The notes below the pieces were generated by a model. That model worked only from the letters and a program-made list of their open reading frames with translations. It ran no database searches and had not been told where the DNA came from. Shown here piece after piece: positions 1-4,507 of a stretch of DNA of 5,885 bases. Source of the DNA: Methanobrevibacter sp. (GTDB lineage: Archaea > Methanobacteriota > Methanobacteria > Methanobacteriales > Methanobacteriaceae); the NCBI GenBank assembly GCA_021442885.1, contig JABUVA010000017.1, positions 101,529 to 107,413 on the forward strand. The letters run 5' to 3'. Numbering within the stretch: position 1 is the first letter of the stretch; every line of letters starts with the position of its first letter. The position numbers and the translations under genes were made by a program.

Positions 1-864
1 CAGTTAGGTTCCTTAGGTTCAGGAAATCATTTTCTAGAAATTCAGGTTTTAGATGAAATCTATGATGAGGAAGCTGCTGAAGCTTTTGGTCTTAAAGAAG
101 GAATGATTACAATAATGATTCATAGTGGTTCTAGAGGTTGTGGTCATCAGGTATGTTCAGATTATTTAAGAATAATGGATAAGGCATATAAGGAAAATCA
201 GATTGATCTTCCAGATAGACAATTAGCTTGTGCTCCAATTGACAGTACTGAAGCTCAAAACTACTTAAAAGCTATGTTTGCAGCTGCTAATTATGCTTGG
301 GCAAATCGTCAGATGATGACTCATTGGGTTAGAGAATCCTTTGAAGAGGTTCTTGGAAAATCAGCTGAAGATATGAATATGGGTGTTGTTTATGATGTTG
401 CTCATAATATAGCTAAAAAAGAGACTCATAGCTATAAAGGAGTTGAATCTGATCTTATTGTTCATAGAAAAGGTGCTACTCGTGCATTTGGTCCTGGAAG
501 AGAGGAAGTTCCAGAAAAATACCGTAAAATTGGTCAACCTGTTTTAATTCCTGGAACAATGGGAACTTCATCTTATGTGTTAAGAGGAACTGAAATAGCT
601 ATGGAAGAGACTTTTGGTTCTACAGCTCATGGAGCTGGTAGGGTTCTTTCAAGAACACAGGCTAAAAAGGATTTTACACCTGAGAAAATTGAAGATTATC
701 TTGATGAGAAAGGTATTAAAATCAAAGCAACTACTAGAAATGTTATTGCTGAAGAGGCTCCTGAAGCCTATAAAGATGTTGATACGGTTGTTAAAATTTC
801 AGATGCTGTTGGAATTGCAAGACTTGTTGCTAAAGTAACTCCATTAGCTGTTACAAAAGGATGA
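1..864 (+). CDS. rtcB: RNA-splicing ligase RtcB, C-terminal part (5' end outside window)
   Basis: RtcB is the GTP- and Mn2+-dependent ligase that joins 2',3'-cyclic-phosphate and 5'-OH RNA ends, in archaea chiefly spliced tRNA halves. The frame is open from base 1, so the first in-frame ATG (103) is internal. The 287 visible residues align almost without gaps to the end of the ~481-residue Pyrococcus enzyme (offset 193-194). Visible metal and active-site motifs are GSGNHF (His10, = PhRtcB His203), [11 protein letters not shown] (His41, = His234), DVAHNIAK (His135, = His329) and HGAGR with the guanylylated nucleophile His210 (= His404, bases 628-630). The GMP-contacting stretch [12 protein letters not shown] (155-166) and the conserved C-terminal Lys-Gly (286-287) are intact. 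All catalytic residues in view are present, so the enzyme should be active. About 193 N-terminal residues are missing, including the metal-ligand Cys98 region. It is followed at 4 nt by a nucleoside phosphorylase gene, suggesting cotranscription. Family assignment is near certain. Confidence 0.97.
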   Translation, partial: QLGSLGSGNHFLEIQVLDEIYDEEAAEAFGLKEGMITIMIHSGSRGCGHQVCSDYLRIMDKAYKENQIDLPDRQLACAPIDSTEAQNYLKAMFAAANYAWANRQMMTHWVRESFEEVLGKSAEDMNMGVVYDVAHNIAKKETHSYKGVESDLIVHRKGATRAFGPGREEVPEKYRKIGQPVLIPGTMGTSSYVLRGTEIAMEETFGSTAHGAGRVLSRTQAKKDFTPEKIEDYLDEKGIKIKATTRNVIAEEAPEAYKDVDTVVKISDAVGIARLVAKVTPLAVTKG

Positions 865-865
865 T
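859..865 (+). promoter_or_regulatory. Ribosome binding site of the phosphorylase gene, overlapping the rtcB stop
   Basis: GGATGAT contains the rtcB TGA stop (862-864) and lies 3 nt before the ATG at 869. It approximates the archaeal GGTGAT Shine-Dalgarno core. The arrangement fits translational coupling and the 869 start. No promoter separates the two genes. Confidence 0.5.
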
Positions 866-868
866 AAT

Positions 869-1612
869 ATGATTGGAATTATTGGTGGGACTGGTGTTTA
901 TAAAATCACAGAACGAGCAGATAGTGTTGAGGAGAGAAAAATAGGAAATACTCTAGTTTCTTTTGTTCATATTAACAATAGGAGAGTAGCTTTTATCCCT
1001 AGACATTCTGGTGATCATAGTATTCCTCCTCATAAAATTGATTATAAGGAGAATATTTCTGCATTAAAAAAGGTTGGTGTTAAACAGATTATAGCTACTA
1101 ATTCTGTAGGGTCTATGAATCCTGAAATGCCTCCTGGTTCATTTGTACTTCCAAATGACTTTCTAGATTTTACTGGTAATAGAGATAAGACATTTTACAA
1201 TGATAAAGTTGTTCATGTTGATGTAACAGAACCTTATTGTAATAGGTTAAATAATGTTATTGCATCTTGTGGTGATGTTATTAATGGTGGAACTTATGTT
1301 GCTACTGAAGGACCTAGATTTGAAACACCTGCAGAGATTAAAATGTTTAAAATCCTTGGAGGAGATGTTGTTGGTATGACTGGTGTTCCTGAAGTTGTAC
1401 TTGCACGTGAAAAAGAAATGTGTTATAGTTCTATTTGTATAGTTTCTAATTATGCAGCAGGAATTTCAGAAGACAAGCTATCTTTAGAAGAAGTTTTTGA
1501 TATTTTAGATAAAAGAAAAGAAGATTTACTTGATTTGATTTGTGATTCAATCGAAAAAGTAGATAGTTGTGATTGTACTTGCCGTCATGCTTTAGATAAA
1601 TTTGATGTATAG
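869..1612 (+). CDS. MTAP-family purine nucleoside phosphorylase, probably 5'-methylthioinosine (6-oxopurine) type
   Basis: This 247-residue cytosolic enzyme belongs to the PNP/MTAP family 2 (often labelled mtnP), which phosphorolyses (methylthio)nucleosides to a base and (methylthio)ribose-1-phosphate. The phosphate-binding GGTGVY loop (6-11), PRHSGDH (44-50), HKIDYKENI (55-63), the ATEGPRFETPAE signature (145-156) and the ribose-contacting MTGVPE (170-175) are intact. In the base-recognition loop, SNYAAG (193-198) has Asn194 and Ala196 where 6-aminopurine-specific MTAPs such as the human enzyme have Asp-x-Asp. Asn here is typical of 6-oxopurine (hypoxanthine/guanine) phosphorylases. Methylthioinosine phosphorylase activity is known in methanogens (MJ0060), where it works after a deaminase, so I infer methylthioinosine or related inosine/guanosine substrates. 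The C-terminal CDCTCRHAL (234-242) retains the Cys-x-Cys element seen in hyperthermophile MTAPs, with a third Cys. Length is normal for prokaryotic members. The start is supported by the GGATGAT site and the 4-nt gap after rtcB. Confidence 0.92.
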   Translation: MIGIIGGTGVYKITERADSVEERKIGNTLVSFVHINNRRVAFIPRHSGDHSIPPHKIDYKENISALKKVGVKQIIATNSVGSMNPEMPPGSFVLPNDFLDFTGNRDKTFYNDKVVHVDVTEPYCNRLNNVIASCGDVINGGTYVATEGPRFETPAEIKMFKILGGDVVGMTGVPEVVLAREKEMCYSSICIVSNYAAGISEDKLSLEEVFDILDKRKEDLLDLICDSIEKVDSCDCTCRHALDKFDV

Positions 1613-1630
1613 CTATTTATTTAAATAGCT
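1611..1630. terminator. Inverted repeat between convergent genes, possible bidirectional terminator
   Basis: AGCTATTT (1611-1618) and AAATAGCT (1623-1630) form a perfect 8-bp stem with a 4-nt loop. It starts inside the TAG stop of the phosphorylase and ends just before the stop of the opposite-strand membrane protein (1632). T-runs follow on the + strand (T5 at 1647-1651, T7 at 1657-1663) inside the convergent gene; archaeal RNA polymerase can terminate on oligo-T alone. The hairpin is AT-rich, so its strength is uncertain. Confidence 0.45.
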
Positions 1631-1631
1631 T

Positions 1632-2015
1632 TCATCTTAAATACTCTTTTTCTACATTTTTTTGAATTATTTTAAATATAACTAAATTCATAATCACAAC
1701 AGCAAATAAAACATAACCTACAATACCCCAACTTGGATAATTATCTCTTAAAGTGATTATAGCTATTGATATATAGAAAATGATTATGTTAGATACATAA
1801 AATGTTTTCTCAAATGCAATCTCCGAACCAATATTAAGTTTTTTTGGAATATAAATTATATCTGGGTGTTTTAATATTATTGGAATTGTTAAGATAAATA
1901 GAATTGTTGATGCAACAAACAGGTAAATATCTGCTGTTAAAATTCCTAGAATAAATATTATGATAATTGCAACATATAATATAAAAATGATGTATTTCAA
2001 TTGTGTTTTATTCAT
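1632..2015 (-). CDS. Small four-helix membrane protein of unknown function
   Basis: I do not recognise the family. The 127-residue protein is dominated by Ile, Val and Phe and has four likely membrane segments: about 8-25, 29-48, 71-89 and 96-116. The short N-terminus (Lys3, Lys7), the central loop (49-70, with Lys49, Lys58, Lys59) and the tail (KNVEKEYLR) carry the positive charges. By the positive-inside rule all three lie in the cytoplasm, giving an N-in/C-in topology. There is no signal peptide, no cysteine and no recognisable catalytic or binding motif. The gene stands alone, convergent with the phosphorylase (19-nt gap) and divergent from the Rpn-like nuclease. No clear Shine-Dalgarno precedes the ATG at 2015, so it may have a short or absent leader. 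Membrane location is well supported by the sequence; function is unknown. Confidence 0.75.
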   Translation of the reverse strand: MNKTQLKYIIFILYVAIIIIFILGILTADIYLFVASTILFILTIPIILKHPDIIYIPKKLNIGSEIAFEKTFYVSNIIIFYISIAIITLRDNYPSWGIVGYVLFAVVIMNLVIFKIIQKNVEKEYLR

Positions 2016-2181
2016 AAAGTTTAATTTGTGTATTATTATTAAAAGTTTTTATGATTAATATAATTAAACTTTACATTAATTAACAATTTTCTATTTGAGT
2101 TTTAATATTGATTTAAAGTTATTAAATTGCTTTAAAATAAAAACAAATAGCTTTATATACTTTAAAATCTAATTAATTACT
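2016..2181. other. 166-bp divergent intergenic region
   Basis: This very AT-rich spacer lies between the minus-strand membrane protein and the plus-strand Rpn-like gene and must hold both promoters. The plus-strand TATA box is clear (2152-2159). For the minus strand the best candidate is TTATATTAA reading leftward across about 2054-2062, which would place transcription start near 2030 and give a short leader; this is weak. I see no RNA gene or additional ORF. Confidence 0.5.
2152..2159 (+). promoter_or_regulatory. TATA box of the Rpn-like gene, placed for leaderless transcription
   Basis: TTTATATA is preceded by an A-rich BRE-like stretch (AAACAAATAG, 2141-2150). Its centre lies about 26 nt before the ATG at 2182. 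Archaeal transcription usually starts some 22-27 nt downstream of the TATA centre, which puts the start at or within a few bases of the initiation codon. No Shine-Dalgarno is present in 2160-2181, which agrees. Confidence 0.7.
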
Positions 2182-3093
2182 ATGAAAAATGAAGATAGTG
2201 ATTTGACAGCAAAAAATAATGAATTACCATGGCAAAAGCATGATAACCTCATGAAAAAATTAATTTCAAATAGTACTCAAGAATTTTTAAAAATATTAGG
2301 TCTTGACTACAAATTTATTGAATTAAAACCTACAGAAAATGTTGATTTATTAATAAGAAAATTTCAAATGGACTGTCTAATTGAATGTGAAAAAGATGGA
2401 AAACAAGTTATGGTAATTGTAGAATTCCAAAGCACACCAATAACTCCAGATAAAAAATTATCAATACTATCCTACATTAACCTCACACTAAAGAAATATA
2501 AAAAAGATGTGATAACAGTTGTAGTAAACACCGAAAAGACAGAAGATATGAATATCTTAAAAAATGTATGTACATCTGCATTAATTTATTATAAAAACAC
2601 ATCCATCCCCTCAATTAAAGAGTCCGATACATTTAATATAATTGAAAACAAAATTCTTAACAACGAAAAGTTAAATAAAATGGAAATTTTAAGAATGAAA
2701 TTAATCCCTTATAGTGAAAATGAAGAGGATTTACAAGAAATTTTCAAAAAATCTTGCCAATTAACAAATAACATAACAGATGAAAACATAAGATTAGAAC
2801 TTAAAGAAATACAAATCTACTACTGTTTAGGAGATTACTACATAAAAGAAGAAAAAGAAAGGGAGGAAATACTAATGATAATAAAAAAAGAAGACAGTTC
2901 ATTATACCATTTAGGATTAATAGATGGAAGAAAAGAAAAAATAGAAGAAAGCAAACTATACCAACAAGGAGAAAAAAATGGAATAGAAAAAGGAATAGAA
3001 AAAGTAGCTATAAACCTAAAAAAACAAGGCATGAAACTTGAAGATATTAAAAAAGCTACTGGATTAACAATAAAACAAATCAACAATCTTTAA
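2182..3093 (+). CDS. Rpn/PD-(D/E)XK nuclease family (transposase-like) protein
   Basis: The 303-residue protein resembles the Rpn (recombination-promoting nuclease)/PDDEXK 'putative transposase' group, whose members cut DNA and are commonly multicopy in gut bacteria and methanogens. The N-terminal region WQKHDNLMKKLI (17-28) resembles the family's D..fK.l. opening. The likely nuclease core is Asp64 in FQMDCLIECE followed by the strand VMVIVEFQS (76-84), giving D...E-x-Q (Glu81, Gln83), the family's variant of D...(D/E)xK. Residues 160-250 are helical and charged. The C-terminus has the typical GEKNGIEKGIEKVA linker (263-276) and a small helix-turn-helix-like end, KLEDIKKATGLTIKQI (285-300). 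The start is set by the TATA spacing; there is no SD. Codon choice leans to A-ending triplets (ACA, CCA, AGA) with more AAC/CTC/CCC than the T-ending usage of rtcB and the redox operon, which may mean separate acquisition. No inverted-repeat ends were seen, so this is a lone gene, not a demonstrable IS. Biological role (recombination, defence or selfish) is not determinable here. Confidence 0.8.
   Translation: MKNEDSDLTAKNNELPWQKHDNLMKKLISNSTQEFLKILGLDYKFIELKPTENVDLLIRKFQMDCLIECEKDGKQVMVIVEFQSTPITPDKKLSILSYINLTLKKYKKDVITVVVNTEKTEDMNILKNVCTSALIYYKNTSIPSIKESDTFNIIENKILNNEKLNKMEILRMKLIPYSENEEDLQEIFKKSCQLTNNITDENIRLELKEIQIYYCLGDYYIKEEKEREEILMIIKKEDSSLYHLGLIDGRKEKIEESKLYQQGEKNGIEKGIEKVAINLKKQGMKLEDIKKATGLTIKQINNL
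2980..3003 (+). repeat. 12-bp tandem duplication inside the Rpn-like gene
   Basis: Two perfect copies of GGAATAGAAAAA lie in frame (2980-2991 and 2992-3003) and encode GIEK-GIEK (residues 267-274). Length variation of this Gly-Glu-Lys linker is common in the family and could arise by slippage. Confidence 0.85.
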
Positions 3094-3110
3094 AAAAACT
3101 TATTTTAAAA

Positions 3111-3136
3111 GGTGAATAAAATTTTAATAATTCACC
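3111..3136. terminator. Stem-loop downstream of the Rpn-like gene
   Basis: GGTGAAT (3111-3117) and ATTCACC (3130-3136) form a perfect 7-bp stem with a 12-nt AT-only loop, starting 17 nt after the stop codon. It is preceded by TTATTTT (3100-3106). No T-run follows the stem, so it could be a terminator, an RNA 3'-end stabiliser or a protein-binding dyad. Confidence 0.4.
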
Positions 3137-3158
3137 ACAATCTCTATTATTAGATATT

Positions 3159-3172
3159 TTAATAGCTATTAA
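3159..3172. promoter_or_regulatory. 14-bp perfect palindrome just upstream of the flavoprotein promoter
   Basis: TTAATAGCTATTAA is fully self-complementary and abuts the TATA-like element at 3173. Its position next to the BRE/TATA of a redox operon is compatible with a repressor or activator site. It also contains the AATAGCT word that recurs across the window, so chance or a genome-wide motif remains possible. Confidence 0.35.
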
Positions 3173-3180
3173 TTTATATT
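3173..3180 (+). promoter_or_regulatory. Probable TATA box of the flavoprotein-NifX-like operon
   Basis: TTTATATT is centred about 40 nt before the ATG at 3216. Transcription would start near 3200-3203, leaving a short leader of about 13-16 nt that just includes the GGAG at 3203-3206. An alternative AT-rich element (AAATATAATA, about 3186-3195) is less well placed. Confidence 0.45.
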
Positions 3181-3202
3181 AATAAAAATATAATAGTTAT
3201 TT

Positions 3203-3206
3203 GGAG
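3203..3206 (+). promoter_or_regulatory. Ribosome binding site of the flavoprotein gene
   Basis: GGAG lies 9 nt before the ATG at 3216 and supports that start codon. Confidence 0.6.
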
Positions 3207-3215
3207 TAGATATAA

Positions 3216-3782
3216 ATGTCTAAAGTTATATTATTAAATGGAAGTCCACGTCTTAATAGTAATACTCAGGACGTGTTAGAGATATGTGCTAGTGAAATTG
3301 AAAAAAACGGTGTTGAAGCTGAAATAATCCAATTAAAAGGTAAAAAGATTGAATCCTGTATTGCATGTAATGGATGTTCAGGAACTGGACAATGTGTTAT
3401 TGATGATGGATTAAATGAGATTATTGATAAAATAAGAGAGGCAGATGGATTTATTCCAGGAGCACCAGTGTATTTTGGAACAGCTAGAGGAGATATAATG
3501 GCTGCTCTTCAAAGAATTGGTAAGGTCTCACGTGGTAATGATAAATTCCTTAGTTGGATGGTTGGTGGACCTATAGCTGTTGCAAGAAGAGGTGGACAAA
3601 CTTTAACTCTTCAAGAAATGACTATGTTTTTCCCAATTAACAATATGATTGTTGCTGGAAGTACTTATTGGAATATGGTTTTTGCAGGGGCTGAAGGAAC
3701 TTCTAAAGAAGATGTTGAAGGAATTGAAACTGTTAAATTATTTGGAGAGAATGTAGCTAATATTATTAAAAAAATTAGGTGA
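3216..3782 (+). CDS. Iron-sulfur flavoprotein (NADPH-dependent FMN reductase/flavodoxin-like fold)
   Basis: This 188-residue cytosolic protein matches the iron-sulfur flavoprotein (Isf) family of methanogens and clostridia, which carry FMN and a [4Fe-4S] cluster and pass electrons from ferredoxin, some members reducing O2 or H2O2. The N-terminal strand and loop MSKVILLNGSPRLNSNT (1-17) is the FMN-phosphate site. The compact cysteine motif is Cys48-x2-Cys51-x2-Cys54-x5-Cys60, the characteristic Isf cluster ligand spacing. GAPVYFGTARGDIMAALQR (81-99) is the family's sPVYfg...g.mK.f.dR flavin loop, with some residues changed. MVGGPIAVARRGGQTLTL (115-132) is the G-R-G-G-Q-type loop. Length is normal for the family. 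It is first in an operon with a NifX-like protein 4 nt downstream, under its own promoter. An oxidative-stress or electron-transfer role is inferred from family; the actual substrate is unknown. Confidence 0.92.
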   Translation: MSKVILLNGSPRLNSNTQDVLEICASEIEKNGVEAEIIQLKGKKIESCIACNGCSGTGQCVIDDGLNEIIDKIREADGFIPGAPVYFGTARGDIMAALQRIGKVSRGNDKFLSWMVGGPIAVARRGGQTLTLQEMTMFFPINNMIVAGSTYWNMVFAGAEGTSKEDVEGIETVKLFGENVANIIKKIR

Positions 3783-3783
3783 T
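3777..3783 (+). promoter_or_regulatory. Ribosome binding site of the NifX-like gene, overlapping the flavoprotein stop
   Basis: AGGTGAT matches the archaeal anti-SD complement, contains the TGA stop of the upstream gene (3780-3782), and ends 3 nt before the ATG at 3787. This fits translational coupling of the two redox genes. Confidence 0.65.
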
Positions 3784-3786
3784 TAT

Positions 3787-4116
3787 ATGAGAATAGCTGT
3801 TGCTTCTAGTGATGGTAAACAAGTTAACTTACATCTTGGAAAAGCCAATTCATTATATATTTATGATTGGAATAAAAAAGATGGAGTTGTCTTTGTTGAG
3901 CATCGTAAGCTAGATATTAAAAAGACTGCTAAACACCAAGGTTCTGATGTTTTAGTTGCATGTGAGGATTGTGATGTTATTATTTCTCAACAGTTTGGGT
4001 TTAAAACTAAGCTTAAAGCTGAAGATTTAGGTATTAGGCTTGTTGTTGAAGATGAAACTCCTGTAATGGAGGCTGTTGATAAGTATATTCAACATTATAA
4101 ATTTATGAATAGCTAG
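3787..4116 (+). CDS. NifX/NifB C-terminal-like (dinitrogenase FeMo-cofactor biosynthesis) family protein
   Basis: The 109-residue protein has the NifB-NifX domain, an RNase H-like alpha/beta fold that in nitrogen fixers binds or carries FeMo-cofactor precursors. Stand-alone copies are common in methanogens without a linked nitrogenase cluster, where their role is unclear. It begins with the family's MRIAVASSDGKQVNLHLGKANSLYIYD (HLGKA at 16-20 replaces the usual HFGxA; Asp27). It continues with the strand CDVIIS (62-67) and ends with LGIRLVVEDETPVMEAV (81-97), matching the usual GI.v......v.eal. A Cys59-x2-Cys62 pair (ACEDC) precedes the central strand and could be a metal or cluster ligand; His16 and His50 are other candidates. 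It shares an operon with the iron-sulfur flavoprotein, which suggests a role in Fe-S or metal-cofactor handling rather than nitrogen fixation. Its stop is 1 nt from the stop of the opposite-strand gene. Confidence 0.88.
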   Translation: MRIAVASSDGKQVNLHLGKANSLYIYDWNKKDGVVFVEHRKLDIKKTAKHQGSDVLVACEDCDVIISQQFGFKTKLKAEDLGIRLVVEDETPVMEAVDKYIQHYKFMNS

Positions 4117-4117
4117 T

Positions 4118-4507
4118 TTATTCTAGGTTTGATATATGGTTGAAGAATTCTTTTTCTAAGTATTTAAATTGATCTTCGGCCATATTATTTTCTAAGTATT
4201 CTAGGAAGTGTAATCCTCCATTTGCATAAGAATTAGCTATTTCTAATAGTTCATAAGTGGAGTTTATATTTTCAATTTTTTCTTTTGTTTTAATAGCTAC
4301 TGCATAAATTAATGCTAAGTCTTCATCATTGAATCCAATATCTATAAAGACTGATTCACCACCTACTGTAATGTATAAATGGTTGTTATATCCTAATGCC
4401 ATTAGTAACATAAATCTTTCTTTTGTTGTTGGTATTTTTTTTAGTATTTCTGAGTTAATGTAGGTTTGTGAGTCTTCTCTTGACATTTGAAATCTATGAT
4501 TAATCAT
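4118..4507 (-). CDS. Hypothetical protein, possibly DndE-like, partner of the SMC-like protein
   Basis: I do not recognise this 129-residue protein with certainty. It starts INHRFQMSREDSQTYI, then has a hydrophobic helix ERFMLLMALGY (30-40). A short strand section with VFIDIGF (53-59) follows, then a helix EDLALIYAVAIKTKEKI (62-78), and it ends with YANGGLHFLEYL (94-105) and an acidic tail. DndE proteins are of similar length (about 110-130 aa), begin with a basic '..R.rlS.e....l' helix, have a 'vl.R.Al..SL' helix and end with 'H...Gi..L'. The match is suggestive but weak. It has no cysteine or catalytic motif. It overlaps the end of the upstream SMC-like gene by 8 nt (ATGATTAA), and an ideal GGAGGT stands 8 nt before its ATG, which fixes the start. 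In dnd operons dndE follows dndD, so gene order agrees. Alternative: a small accessory subunit of another SMC-type defence complex. Confidence 0.6.
   Translation of the reverse strand: MINHRFQMSREDSQTYINSEILKKIPTTKERFMLLMALGYNNHLYITVGGESVFIDIGFNDEDLALIYAVAIKTKEKIENINSTYELLEIANSYANGGLHFLEYLENNMAEDQFKYLEKEFFNHISNLE

Noticed and set aside
614..838. Plus-strand ORF of 74 codons within rtcB
   Set aside because: Out-of-frame Leu/Lys-rich reading inside a fully conserved RtcB catalytic region.
2838..3086. Minus-strand ORF of 82 codons opposite the Rpn-like gene
   Set aside because: Phe/Ser-rich antisense shadow of a Lys/Glu-rich C-terminus; no RBS or promoter.
2016..3215. Rpn-like gene as a complete insertion sequence
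   Set aside because: I found no terminal inverted repeats or target-site duplication flanking the gene; the dyads at 1611-1630 and 3111-3136 are unrelated to each other.
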